Below, piece by piece: positions 14,882 to 23,686 of a stretch of 36,070 bases of DNA (positions within the stretch are counted from its first letter, which is position 1; each line of letters begins with the position of its first letter). The position numbers were made by a program, and so were the translations under genes. The stretch lies in assembly GCA_017503075.1 (NCBI GenBank), contig JAFVTU010000015.1, forward strand, positions 1 through 36,070, in the 5' to 3' direction. Under the pieces are notes generated by a model that had not been told where the DNA came from, searched no databases, and was given only the letters and a program-made list of their open reading frames with translations. The stretch comes from Paludibacteraceae bacterium. GTDB taxonomy: Bacteria; Bacteroidota; Bacteroidia; Bacteroidales; Paludibacteraceae.

Positions 14882-15499
14882 ATGTTTTCAGGAATAGTAG
14901 AAACAATGGCTCAAATCGTGAAGATTGAGCAAGAACAAGGTAATAAGCACTTCACGCTTCGCAACCCATATGGTGATCCGCTCAAGATTGACCAGTCTAT
15001 CGCGCACAACGGCGTATGCTTGACTGTAGTAAAGATGGAGGGTGACCTCTATACTGTCACGGCGATGCAAGAGACACTCAACCGCACCAACCTCGGCGAA
15101 GCAAAAGAGGGCGATTGGGTAAATCTCGAACGCTCCATGCAACTCGGCGAACGTCTGGACGGACATATCGTGCAGGGACATGTGGACCAGACAGCACGCT
15201 GCATCGAGGTCAAAGAAACTGATGGAAGTTGGTACTACCGTTTTGAGTATGAGAGTACCCGCGAGATGGATATGCGTGGCTACTTTTGCGTGGACAAAGG
15301 GTCGGTTAGTATCAATGGTGTCAGTCTTACCGTTTGCGAACCCGATGTGGTGAATGGCAAAGGCTATGTCAGTGTATGTATCATCCCTTACACCCACGAC
15401 AACACCAATTTCAAGTATATCGAAGTGGGGACACAAGTAAACCTAGAGTTCGATATTATCGGCAAATATATCACACGAATGAATCAATTAACAAAATAA
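14882..15499 (+). CDS. ribE: Riboflavin synthase, alpha subunit
   Basis: A 205-residue enzyme that dismutates two 6,7-dimethyl-8-ribityllumazine molecules into riboflavin and a pyrimidinedione. The start MFSGIVETMAQI is the invariant MFTGIVE signature. Two lumazine-binding barrels are visible, roughly 1-95 with NGVCLTVVKM and 96-190 with INGVSLTVCE, plus the linker motif ERLDGHIVQGHVD with conserved Gly-His. The length is standard. It starts 2 nt after the flippase stop and ends 5 nt before the FKBP gene, so it is embedded in an operon with no other riboflavin gene. I see no FMN riboswitch upstream. Confidence 0.96.
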   Translation: MFSGIVETMAQIVKIEQEQGNKHFTLRNPYGDPLKIDQSIAHNGVCLTVVKMEGDLYTVTAMQETLNRTNLGEAKEGDWVNLERSMQLGERLDGHIVQGHVDQTARCIEVKETDGSWYYRFEYESTREMDMRGYFCVDKGSVSINGVSLTVCEPDVVNGKGYVSVCIIPYTHDNTNFKYIEVGTQVNLEFDIIGKYITRMNQLTK

Positions 15500-15504
15500 A
15501 CGAA

Positions 15505-16089
15505 ATGGACAAAATTAGTTATGCTATTGGCCTTAGTATGGGTCAAAACTTAATGGGAAGTGGTGTTACTTCCCTCGAATATGCTGATTTGGCAGCAGGA
15601 ATCAAAGATGTTCTTGAGAAGAACCAACCACAAATCTCTTATCAAGAGGCACAACAAGTGTTGGGTAAGTTCTTCAGCGAACTCGAAGCTAAAATCGCAG
15701 GCGAAGCTAAAGCAGCAGGTGAGGCGTTCCTCGCTGAAAACGCAAAACGCGAAGGCGTAAAAGTAACCGAGAGCGGTTTGCAATACGAAGTATTGGAAGC
15801 AACTATCGGACAAAAACCTAAAGCTACCGACAAAGTGCGCGTACACTACGAGGGTACACTCATTGACGGCACCGTATTCGATAGCAGCTACAAGCGCGGT
15901 GAGAGCATCACTTTTGGGCTCAACCAAGTCATCAAAGGTTGGACAGAGGGTCTTCAACTTATGTCTATTGGTAGTAAATACAAACTCTACTTGCCATACC
16001 AATTGGCATACGGCGAGCGCGGCGCAGGTGCAAACATTCCCCCATACGCAGCATTAATCTTCACCGTAGAGTTGCTCGGAATTGAATAA
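15505..16089 (+). CDS. FKBP-type peptidyl-prolyl isomerase (cytosolic)
   Basis: A 194-residue FKBP. The start is the ATG at 15505 (MDKISYAIGLSMGQNLM); a longer in-frame start would overlap ribE heavily. Residues ~1-85 are the FKBP N-terminal dimerisation domain with a long helix. Residues ~95-194 are the FKBP catalytic barrel: KVRVHYEGTLIDGTVFDSSYKRGE, ITFGLNQVIKGWTEGLQLM, and AYGERGAGANIPPYAALIFTVELLGIE. It lacks a signal peptide. It catalyses prolyl cis/trans isomerisation and likely acts as a chaperone. It lies 24 nt upstream of a lipoprotein paralogue with a very similar barrel. Confidence 0.94.
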   Translation: MDKISYAIGLSMGQNLMGSGVTSLEYADLAAGIKDVLEKNQPQISYQEAQQVLGKFFSELEAKIAGEAKAAGEAFLAENAKREGVKVTESGLQYEVLEATIGQKPKATDKVRVHYEGTLIDGTVFDSSYKRGESITFGLNQVIKGWTEGLQLMSIGSKYKLYLPYQLAYGERGAGANIPPYAALIFTVELLGIE

Positions 16090-16113
16090 TAACATATAAA
16101 ATATAGTATTAAA

Positions 16114-17367
16114 ATGAAAAAATTATCTATTCTACTCATTGCTGCAGTTGCAATGATTTCATGTGGCAACACTTATCAAGTTAAAACCGTTGCCCTCATT
16201 AACCAAAACGACAGTATGAACTATGCACTTGGCGTGCTTAATGGCTCACAACTTAAAATGTATCAACTTCGTAACGATTCTTCAATGGAAACAGTTACTG
16301 AGTTTATTGATGCGCTCCAACGTGGTTATGATGGCAAAGTAGAAGAGTTGAGCGAAGCAGCTAGTGTTGGCCGTAATATCGGTCAGGCTATTAAAATGTC
16401 AGAAGAAACAGGCCTTGCTGATAATCCATTATGGACACTCAACGAAAAACTATTCTTCCAAGGTCTCGTGAATGGCTTATACCATGATACACTTGTTATG
16501 AAAGTGGATGATGCACGTAATTATTTCCAAGAACAATACCAAGCCTCAGCAATGTCGAATGATAGTGTAAAGGCAGGTAAGACTATCAAAGGAAAATGTC
16601 CAAGTACAGTGAAAATAGTAACTTTAGCGACACAAAATGATAGTGTTAATTATGCGTTTGGATATCTCAATGGTAATGAGGTGTCAATGTATGTCTTTGC
16701 TTTGGATAGCACAGGTGAAATGAAAAAAGAATTTATTGCCAACATCAACAAAGGTCTTAAGAGTAATGTGAAGAATCCACAACTAGTGAATATGGGTGAG
16801 CAAATCGGTAAGAGTATCAAGGAACAAGAACCTCATGGACTGATTGGTGAGTCAAGCCTAGCTACTGATTTCGAACTTATCAAGCAAGGTTTTATTAATG
16901 GCTTGCTCGGTGATACTGTAATGACTGGTGATGTAGCTGGTGAGTATATCCAAAATACAATGAATACCATCAAGTATGGTGACACCAAAACCCAAGGTGA
17001 ACAATTCCTTGTAGAGAACGGCTTGAAAGAGGGAGTGATTACTACTGCTAGCGGTCTTCAATATGAAGTAATAAAGATGGGTAAGGGAAAAAAGCCTGTT
17101 GCTACAGATAAAGTTAAAGTACACTATCACGGTACACTGATTGATGGTACTGTATTTGACAGTAGCGTTGAGCGCGGTGAAGCTATCACTTTCGGTCTGA
17201 CCCAAGTAATTGCTGGTTGGACAGAGGCATTGCAGCTGATGCCTGTTGGCAGCAAGTTTAAACTATATATCCCACAACAATTGGGCTATGGTGGGCAACA
17301 AGCAGGATCAATCCCTCCATACTCTACACTCATCTTCGAAGTAGAGTTGCTCGGCATCGAGAAATAA
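16114..17367 (+). CDS. FKBP-type isomerase lipoprotein with duplicated N-terminal domain
   Basis: A 417-residue lipoprotein FKBP. The signal peptide ends in a lipobox, AMISC, with the lipidated Cys at residue 17, placing it at the periplasmic face. Two copies of a helical FKBP_N-like unit follow. The first opens KTVALINQNDSMNYALGVLNG, and the second opens with the closely similar VTLATQNDSVNYAFGYLNGN; each has a later FQGLVNGL or IKQGFINGLL helix. The C-terminal FKBP barrel (~305-417) has VHYHGTLIDGTVFDSSVERGE and GWTEALQLMPVGSKFKLYIP. Most relatives have one N-terminal unit, so this is an internal duplication. It probably folds outer-membrane or secreted proteins. It is adjacent to its cytosolic paralogue. 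Confidence 0.92.
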   Translation: MKKLSILLIAAVAMISCGNTYQVKTVALINQNDSMNYALGVLNGSQLKMYQLRNDSSMETVTEFIDALQRGYDGKVEELSEAASVGRNIGQAIKMSEETGLADNPLWTLNEKLFFQGLVNGLYHDTLVMKVDDARNYFQEQYQASAMSNDSVKAGKTIKGKCPSTVKIVTLATQNDSVNYAFGYLNGNEVSMYVFALDSTGEMKKEFIANINKGLKSNVKNPQLVNMGEQIGKSIKEQEPHGLIGESSLATDFELIKQGFINGLLGDTVMTGDVAGEYIQNTMNTIKYGDTKTQGEQFLVENGLKEGVITTASGLQYEVIKMGKGKKPVATDKVKVHYHGTLIDGTVFDSSVERGEAITFGLTQVIAGWTEALQLMPVGSKFKLYIPQQLGYGGQQAGSIPPYSTLIFEVELLGIEK

Positions 17368-17370
17368 ATC

Positions 17371-18894
17371 ATGGGCATCATCGCCAAACAAAGTATACAA
17401 GGTACCATCGTCACCTATCTTGGGGTGGCGGTGGGCTTTGTTACTACGTTCTTCGTGCTTACCCGATTCCTCACAGCTGAGGAGATTGGGTTAGCACGTG
17501 TATTGGTGGATGCTGCCACACTCTTTATCGGACTAGCTCAACTCGGCACTTCGTCTTCTATCATCCGCTTCTATCCGCATTTTAAGGTGAAAGGTGAGGG
17601 GGGAAAGGTGAAAGGTGAGAACTCCGATCATGGTTTCTTTTTCTGGACACTGATTGTTCCACTCGTAGGTTTTGCTCTATTTGCTGCTATTTACTGTGCA
17701 TGTCACGAACCGCTAAGTCAATGGTTTGGCGAGAAGTCACCGCTCTTTGTAGAGTACTACTATATGGTACTACCCATGGCATTCTTTATGCTTTATCAAA
17801 CCATATTCGAAACTAATGCCAATGTACGTATGCATATTGTAGTGCCTCGTGCAGTGCGCGAACTCATCACTCGTATTGGGCTACTCATCGTCTATTTGCT
17901 CTACGCTTTCCGCGTAGTGGATATCAATGGTTTTGTAGTGGCATTGTGCAGTGTATATGCTGTTGCGATGTTATGCAATTTAGGTTATCTCTTCTCGCTA
18001 GGTGAAATATCCTTGCGTCCTGATTGGAATTTCCTCAGCAATAATCGTCAATTAATACGCCAGTACTTGCTATATACTGGCTTTTTGCTCGTTTCTGCAG
18101 TGGCGTCAGTCTTAGCTCCGACGCTCTCTTCTTTCTTTATCACAGCTGAAATGGGTCTTTCGTATACAGGCATTTTTGCTATTGCCACCTATATAGCAGT
18201 GATGGTCAGTATTCCTTATCGTTCTATGACTGCTATCGCTTCGCCACAATTAGCAACCGCGATTAAGGAGAATAACCAACAGGAAACTGCTCATCTCATA
18301 CAGCAAGTCAGTAGCACCCTACTGCTTATTGGTGGATTGATCCTCTGTATCATTTGGCTCAATATTGATCTTATCTTCCATATTTTACCCAATGGCGAAA
18401 CATACGTAGCAGCCCGCCAAGTGGTTTTGATGTTAGGTACAAGCCAACTCATAATTGCTGTTTGTTCGTTTAGTTCTTCTGCACTCAACTATTCGCGTTT
18501 CTATGCCTTCTCCTTGTTATTTTCATTTATCCTAACCACCTTATCCATCTTGCTCAATAATCTCCTCATTCCTCATTTCGGTATGAATGGAGCAGCAGTA
18601 AGCAACCTTATTGCTTATGCAATATACTTCCTATTTATTATTCTGACAGTCCGTTTCGCGCTACATGCGCCTACTTTCACGCGCCAGCATCTAAAGATTC
18701 TATTGCTGATTCTGGTGATACTTAATTTGAATTTCCTATGGCAGGAGTACATGCCTATCAATAATATATGGTTTAGCAGTATCATTCGTACTATAGTCCT
18801 TATCGGAGGAGGTTGTGGCGTAGCATGGTACAAGAACCTTTCGCCCGAAATCAACCAACAGGTGCGAAAGTTTTGGTTAAAGGTTAAAGGTTAA
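17371..18894 (+). CDS. Polysaccharide flippase, second copy (MATE/MOP superfamily)
   Basis: A 507-residue multi-helix membrane protein. The family N-terminus is IAKQSIQGTIVTYLGVAVGFVTTFFVLTRFL, followed by GLAQLGTSSSIIRFYPHF. It shares overall architecture with the 13365 flippase but not close sequence. Directly after RFYPHF is KVKGEGGKVKGENSDHG, encoded by an AAGGTGA word array; relatives have a short polar loop here. The extreme C-terminus FWLKVKG is encoded by a second array of GTTAAAG words that also contains the stop codon. Its substrate is unknown and no glycosyltransferases are adjacent. Confidence 0.88.
   Translation: MGIIAKQSIQGTIVTYLGVAVGFVTTFFVLTRFLTAEEIGLARVLVDAATLFIGLAQLGTSSSIIRFYPHFKVKGEGGKVKGENSDHGFFFWTLIVPLVGFALFAAIYCACHEPLSQWFGEKSPLFVEYYYMVLPMAFFMLYQTIFETNANVRMHIVVPRAVRELITRIGLLIVYLLYAFRVVDINGFVVALCSVYAVAMLCNLGYLFSLGEISLRPDWNFLSNNRQLIRQYLLYTGFLLVSAVASVLAPTLSSFFITAEMGLSYTGIFAIATYIAVMVSIPYRSMTAIASPQLATAIKENNQQETAHLIQQVSSTLLLIGGLILCIIWLNIDLIFHILPNGETYVAARQVVLMLGTSQLIIAVCSFSSSALNYSRFYAFSLLFSFILTTLSILLNNLLIPHFGMNGAAVSNLIAYAIYFLFIILTVRFALHAPTFTRQHLKILLLILVILNLNFLWQEYMPINNIWFSSIIRTIVLIGGGCGVAWYKNLSPEINQQVRKFWLKVKG
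17582..17622 (+). repeat. In-frame AAAGG-type word array inside the second flippase
   Basis: AAGGTGAAAGGTGAGG, GGGGAAAGGTGAAAGGTGAG: two near copies of AAAGGTGAAAGGTGAG encode KVKGEGGKVKGE. Confidence 0.7.
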
Positions 18895-18902
18895 AGGCAA
18901 GG
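18874..18902 (+). repeat. GTTAAAG word array at the flippase/truA junction
   Basis: Three tandem copies of the 7-nt unit GTTAAAG (GGTTAAAGGTTAAAGGTTAAAGG in 18875-18897, then CAAGG) encode the last residues and stop of the flippase. Confidence 0.7.
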
Positions 18903-18905
18903 ATT

Positions 18906-19694
18906 ATGCGCTATTTTATTCGCTTTGCATACGATGGCACCGCTTTTCATGGCTCGCAACGCCAGCCTAACGGCATTACTGTTCAAGAGACGATGGAGCA
19001 GGCGTTTGCTATGATTTTCCGCGAGGAGATACCGCTTACTTTCGCTGGTCGTACCGATGCGGGTGTCCATGCCCGTGAGATGTATGCGCATTTCGATTTA
19101 CCTAGCCAATATCCAATAGGCGAAACGCCGTCCAATAGCCCAATAGGGCGTCCTATACCTCCTAATTTGGTCTTCCGTCTTAATGGTATTCTGCCCGATT
19201 CTATCGCGATTTATGATATTTACCCTGTGAAAGATGATGCGCATGCACGCTTTGATGCAGTGCGTCGTACCTATGAGTATCATATTGTAGATTACAAAGA
19301 TCCTTTCCTCTGCCAACAAGCAACACGCGTACGCCTAGGATTGGATTTTGATGCCATGAACGAGGCAGCTCAATTGTTGATTGGCAAACAGGACTTTGCT
19401 TCATTCTGTCGCACAAATACGGATGTGAAAACTACTACTTGCGATCTCACGCATGCCGAATGGCGAGAATTGGGTAATGGACATGCCGTCTTCACCATTT
19501 CGGCAGATCGTTTCCTACGCAATATGGTGCGTGCGGTAGTGGGGACACTATTTGAAGTTGGTCGTGGCAAAATGACCAAAGAGCAGTTTGCTGAGGTTAT
19601 TGCTCAGCACAATCGATGTGCCGCAGGCGATTCCGCACCTGCTGAAGGATTATATCTGACTAAGGTTGAATATCCCAAAGAATTATTTTTGTAG
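18906..19694 (+). CDS. truA: tRNA pseudouridine(38-40) synthase
   Basis: A 262-residue enzyme that isomerises uridine to pseudouridine at positions 38-40 in the anticodon arm of tRNAs. The catalytic Asp51 is in FAGRTDAGVHA, and the RNA-binding FAYDGTAFHGSQRQPN is at the N-terminus. The second-half motifs FASFCRTN and FLRNMVRAVVGTLFEVGRGK are complete. After AHFDLP comes SQYPIGETPSNSPIGRPIPPN before LVFRLNGILPDSIAI. Homologues have only a few residues there; the extra segment is encoded by a CCAATAG word array (19105-19160). The active site is intact, so the enzyme is probably functional. Confidence 0.95.
   Translation: MRYFIRFAYDGTAFHGSQRQPNGITVQETMEQAFAMIFREEIPLTFAGRTDAGVHAREMYAHFDLPSQYPIGETPSNSPIGRPIPPNLVFRLNGILPDSIAIYDIYPVKDDAHARFDAVRRTYEYHIVDYKDPFLCQQATRVRLGLDFDAMNEAAQLLIGKQDFASFCRTNTDVKTTTCDLTHAEWRELGNGHAVFTISADRFLRNMVRAVVGTLFEVGRGKMTKEQFAEVIAQHNRCAAGDSAPAEGLYLTKVEYPKELFL
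19105..19160 (+). repeat. In-frame CCAATAG word array inside truA
   Basis: CCAATATCCAATAGGCG, then AAACGCCGTCCAATAG, then CCCAATAGGGCG, then TCCTATACC. A CCAATAG core is repeated three times, with GGCG/CGCC half-sites that could pair. It encodes a Pro/Ser-rich loop after AHFDLP. Confidence 0.7.
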
Positions 19695-19712
19695 AAATAA
19701 ATTTATATACCT

Positions 19713-22700
19713 ATGAAAAGATCTTTCTCTATTTTAATGGTTGGACTAATATGTTGTGCCAATCCTATTATTGCCGATGTTACTTTCCGCGTGAATGTGC
19801 CTGCAGGTACTACCCATTGTTATGTAGTAGGTGCACTTCCCGAACTTAGTAGTTGGGCTGCCGGGGCTGGCGTTGCCATGACAAAAGTGGAAGGAATGGA
19901 CCAGTTTACCGTCACGGTAGCAGGTATTACTACTGCTGATATTAGTGCATCCGATGGATATAAATACGTCTGCGGACCCGATTGGAAATACGTAGAGGTC
20001 ACTGCTTCTGATGGTGAGGTAGCCAACCGCAAGACCGTTGGTAATCCCGATGTTGTAGCACGCTGGCGAAACACCTATACTGCCGTTGGAATCGTAGAGA
20101 AGTGGACATTTGCAGGCAAGGATTATCCTGTACAAATCCTCTTGCCTACCAACTATGACAATACCAAGCAATACCCAGTAACCTATATGTTCGGTCGCCA
20201 CCAACGCTATCGCGATGCGGGTTCCGATACTGAAATGGGTGACCGTATTCTCTATTCTGACTCATGGGGAGTGGCAGAATCTGTGACAGAACTAGAAAAA
20301 GAAGGTGTTGAGGTAGGAATTATTGCCGTCATCTATGCCCAACTACCCGAATTTACTCCATGGACAAACGAGGAGTATATGGGTACAGGCAGAGCAGATG
20401 CTTTCCTCAAGGGATTTGTAGAAGAGTTCAAACCTGCTTTCGAACAGAAATATGCGATTTCATCGGACAAAGCAGCATGCACTATCATGGGAGCAGATGT
20501 GGCAGGTTTATTTGCATTCTATGCTACTATGAAGTTCCCAGATAAGTTTGGTGAGTGTGTGATGTACTCGCCTGCTTTTTGGTACAATCGTCAAGAAATG
20601 CGCGGTTTCATCGAGAACGAGAGACTTACGCCAACCGACACACGTTTTGTTTTCGTACAGACATCTTCTGATACCCAATGGATAACCGATGAGATTGATT
20701 ACTACACTCAGTGGTTGTCTAGTCACGGATATTATCCTAGTCATTTGGAATTTACGGGTGAGCACGATGATCGCACATGGGGAGAAGCATTCAAAGCAGT
20801 CGTAGGTGAACTCCCAGTTGTTGCAGGAATGGGGCAATATGCATCGAATAAGGTGGTAGCAGATTATACTGCCAATACATGGTACTTTATGAAGGGCGAA
20901 GGTACTACTTCGCTCACCTGCGATGGCACACCTACACAAAAGGGCAACTTCTACAAAGATGGAAAGACTGCCACTCCCGCACAACTATTGATTAAGGAGA
21001 TCCCTGTGGATAAAAAGAAATATAGCTACTACTGGAATCTCAATAGCGGTAGCAACTGCGATGGCGATTTGCTGATGGCATCGCCAAAAGATATTGGTTT
21101 CAAAGACTCTCGAAAAACTACCTCTTGGCAGCGTGTAGCAGTGTTTGCAGATGGCAGTTACGAGCAATCAGCTGCTTCTGCGGAGCATTTCAAAGTCAAT
21201 GGCACCACCATGACCATTGGCAGTAACTACGAATTGACAGCCACCATCTCCCTCACTGATGACAAGACTGTTTCTGTGCACTATGGTAGTGTGAACTCGG
21301 GTAGCGACATGGGCGAATTGGTCAGCACAAGCGTATCAGCCAACTGCCTCAAAGCCAATGTCCGTTACTCCTATCTGACCAACCAACTCACGGTAGAGGA
21401 GACTGCATGGGGCAGTTCGGATATTGACTTGGAATACTTCAAGGTGGAGCCTGCTGTCGTACACCCAGGCACTCCTGTAAAAATGTCGGTGAAGATTACC
21501 AATAAAAATGGCTACAATGTCAATTTCCGCATGAATCATAACAACCAATCTTCTTCTGCTATCACCCTCAGCAAAGGCAACAATGGCGAGGAGTATTACA
21601 CGATTTCATCGCCAGAAAGTGGTATTTATGGTTTCTATTTGGACATCGAACTCAACGGGATAACCACCAAAGCGCACCGTGCGGTATATGTCAAGGTAGT
21701 GGAGGGACAAACTATTACTCCTGCTATATCCAACAACCCATACGCAGATATTGATTGGACTACTATCAACCAATTCAAGGGCAATTTCCATACACATACT
21801 ACCCAATCCAACGATGCTAGCGACGGTTTTACTACTGCCTACGTAGTGGACAAATACCATGCGGCGGGTTATAAGATTCTGTCCCTTACTGACCACGATT
21901 ACAATCCATATCCATGGGAGTTGTTCCCACAATATATGAGTACCGTGCCTGCACGCGATCCTGCTGCATTGGGTATGTTAGCTGTACCAGGCAACGAGCT
22001 CAGTAAGGATAATACCAACAGTTGGAGCGAACGTACAGGCGGACAATTCAACCACCACAATGATTTCTTCACAGGTCGCCAAGGACAGGAGTTTGCTTCC
22101 TTACAGGAGTCGTACGCGTACACCTACGCCCTCGGTGGCATGCAAATTATCAATCACCCAGGACAGTATTGGAGCATTGACAATACCTATAGCGAGACGC
22201 AAAAAGATGGTCCTGGTTGGCATGCAACCAATTTCGAAACCTTCCCATCATTGATTGGATTGGAAGTTTATAATCAAGGCAACCGTCGTCCTAACGACCG
22301 TATCCTATGGGATCAAATATTGCAACGCACTATGCCTCATCGTCCTGTATATGGCTATTCCTGCGATGATGCACACAATAACGACCAACTCTTCCGCAAC
22401 TACAATTTCATGCTTATGGAGGATCTAACTACCGATGAATTGAAAGATGCCATGCGAAAGGGTGAGAGTTATTTCTGCTACGAGCCAGCAGGTACAGGCG
22501 AAGCCAAAGCCCCTCGCATCTCATCTATCAAAGTAGATGAAACGGCACAAACTATTACCATCGAAGCCAATGGACTGGTACATTGGATTTATGCCACGGA
22601 CAAGACTTCCAGCGCAGCATCTTCTGCGCGCAGCACTGTGGTGGGCATAGGTAATACCTTCTGCTATGCAGGTTATCAAGGTTCGTATGTACGCGCATTC

Positions 22701-23015
22701 ATCACCAATGTGTTTGGCGAAACATGTACTCAACCTATCAGTTTTGCAGATGAGAAGACGGTAGATGTAGATAATATATCTGTGGAGAATCGTTTAGCAT
22801 TACTGCTATATCCTAATCCAGCTAATGCATATTTGAATGTGTTTATGAATGCTTACGAGCAAGAGGATATGATTAATATCTATGATGTTAATGGCAAACT
22901 ACTGATTACTACATCGGTAGGTGGAGCAGTGACAAATGTGCCAGTAGAATCTTTATCTACAGGCATGTACATCGTGCGCGTTGGAGAGCGCATTGGTAAA
23001 TTCTTTAAGGAATAG
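19713..23015 (+). CDS. Large T9SS cargo: starch-binding-like, esterase-like and PHP domains
   Basis: An 1100-residue secreted protein. Residues 1-21 are a signal peptide (IIA-DVTF). Residues ~22-105 resemble a CBM20-type starch-binding module (VTFRVNVPAGTTHCYVVGALPELSSW). Residues ~125-385 resemble the esterase D-type alpha/beta hydrolase fold, but the nucleophile elbow is GADVAG, with Asp in place of the expected Ser in GLSMGG. Residues ~685-930 form a PHP metallo-phosphoesterase-like domain: NFHTHT, SLTDHD, VPGNELS, NHPGQYW and CDDAH supply plausible metal ligands. Residues ~1028-1100 are a type A T9SS sorting domain (LLLYPNPANAYLNVF ... GMYIVRVGERIGKFFKE). It is probably exported to the surface. 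Substrate unknown. Confidence 0.85.
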   Translation: MKRSFSILMVGLICCANPIIADVTFRVNVPAGTTHCYVVGALPELSSWAAGAGVAMTKVEGMDQFTVTVAGITTADISASDGYKYVCGPDWKYVEVTASDGEVANRKTVGNPDVVARWRNTYTAVGIVEKWTFAGKDYPVQILLPTNYDNTKQYPVTYMFGRHQRYRDAGSDTEMGDRILYSDSWGVAESVTELEKEGVEVGIIAVIYAQLPEFTPWTNEEYMGTGRADAFLKGFVEEFKPAFEQKYAISSDKAACTIMGADVAGLFAFYATMKFPDKFGECVMYSPAFWYNRQEMRGFIENERLTPTDTRFVFVQTSSDTQWITDEIDYYTQWLSSHGYYPSHLEFTGEHDDRTWGEAFKAVVGELPVVAGMGQYASNKVVADYTANTWYFMKGEGTTSLTCDGTPTQKGNFYKDGKTATPAQLLIKEIPVDKKKYSYYWNLNSGSNCDGDLLMASPKDIGFKDSRKTTSWQRVAVFADGSYEQSAASAEHFKVNGTTMTIGSNYELTATISLTDDKTVSVHYGSVNSGSDMGELVSTSVSANCLKANVRYSYLTNQLTVEETAWGSSDIDLEYFKVEPAVVHPGTPVKMSVKITNKNGYNVNFRMNHNNQSSSAITLSKGNNGEEYYTISSPESGIYGFYLDIELNGITTKAHRAVYVKVVEGQTITPAISNNPYADIDWTTINQFKGNFHTHTTQSNDASDGFTTAYVVDKYHAAGYKILSLTDHDYNPYPWELFPQYMSTVPARDPAALGMLAVPGNELSKDNTNSWSERTGGQFNHHNDFFTGRQGQEFASLQESYAYTYALGGMQIINHPGQYWSIDNTYSETQKDGPGWHATNFETFPSLIGLEVYNQGNRRPNDRILWDQILQRTMPHRPVYGYSCDDAHNNDQLFRNYNFMLMEDLTTDELKDAMRKGESYFCYEPAGTGEAKAPRISSIKVDETAQTITIEANGLVHWIYATDKTSSAASSARSTVVGIGNTFCYAGYQGSYVRAFITNVFGETCTQPISFADEKTVDVDNISVENRLALLLYPNPANAYLNVFMNAYEQEDMINIYDVNGKLLITTSVGGAVTNVPVESLSTGMYIVRVGERIGKFFKE

Positions 23016-23029
23016 TTTAGAGGCGAGTA

Positions 23030-23686
23030 TTATTGCTTCAAGAACATTAATAGTTCTGTCATTGAATTGAAGACTTGGTCCGCTTGGGCTAAGTCTTCGC
23101 GTGTAAGAATACCCGTATTCACCGCATAAACGGTTAGTCCTGCTGCTTTGCCAGCGCGAATACCCAATGGTGCATTTTCGATGACAAAACATTTCTCTTT
23201 TGGGAGTCCAGAACGCTCCCAAGCTTTTAGATATGGCTCAGGGTCGGGTTTGCCATGTGTGACATCAAAAGCAGTAATCATTCTATCGCGCTGGAAGATA
23301 TTGGGAAATACGGCATGCAGGCTATCAATCAATGTGCGCTGTCCACTACCCGTCACGACCCAAATTTGATGCCCACATGACTGTACATATTGCAGTACAT
23401 CTGCTACGTTAGGGATAGGATATGCCTCGCCCAATTGATGAAAGTATGCAGACTTCTCCGCATAGATTTGCTCGATTTCATCAGGCCTAGCATCGCGATT
23501 GCGAGCTTTCCACATGGCCTCACGGATAACAGATTCACCTGTGCGACCTTCATTGATATAGCAATCGCGTGCCGTGAAAGATAAGCCATGTTTTTTCATA
23601 ACTTCTTCCCATGCGATAGCATGATGGGGCATTGAATCGAACAACACCCCATCCATGTCAAAGAAATATGCTTGTTGGTTTGCCAT
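23030..23686 (-). CDS. HAD superfamily phosphatase, beta-phosphoglucomutase-like
   Basis: A 218-residue HAD hydrolase, subclass I with helical cap. Catalytic motif I is FFDMDGVLFDS (nucleophile Asp10, acid/base Asp12), motif II is VVTGSGQ, the motif III Lys is in THGKPDPEPY, and motif IV is VIENAPLGIRAG. The family removes or transfers phosphate on small sugars such as glucose-1-phosphate or 2-deoxyglucose-6-phosphate; the substrate is unknown. The start codon overlaps the stop of the DUF4301 gene by one base (TAATG), implying coupled translation. It is convergent with the T9SS gene, with only 14 nt between stops and no visible terminator. Confidence 0.9.
   Translation of the reverse strand: MANQQAYFFDMDGVLFDSMPHHAIAWEEVMKKHGLSFTARDCYINEGRTGESVIREAMWKARNRDARPDEIEQIYAEKSAYFHQLGEAYPIPNVADVLQYVQSCGHQIWVVTGSGQRTLIDSLHAVFPNIFQRDRMITAFDVTHGKPDPEPYLKAWERSGLPKEKCFVIENAPLGIRAGKAAGLTVYAVNTGILTREDLAQADQVFNSMTELLMFLKQ

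Noticed and set aside
14882-15499. An FMN riboswitch or rib operon around ribE
   Set aside because: Only 2 nt separate ribE from the flippase gene, and no other riboflavin gene is nearby.
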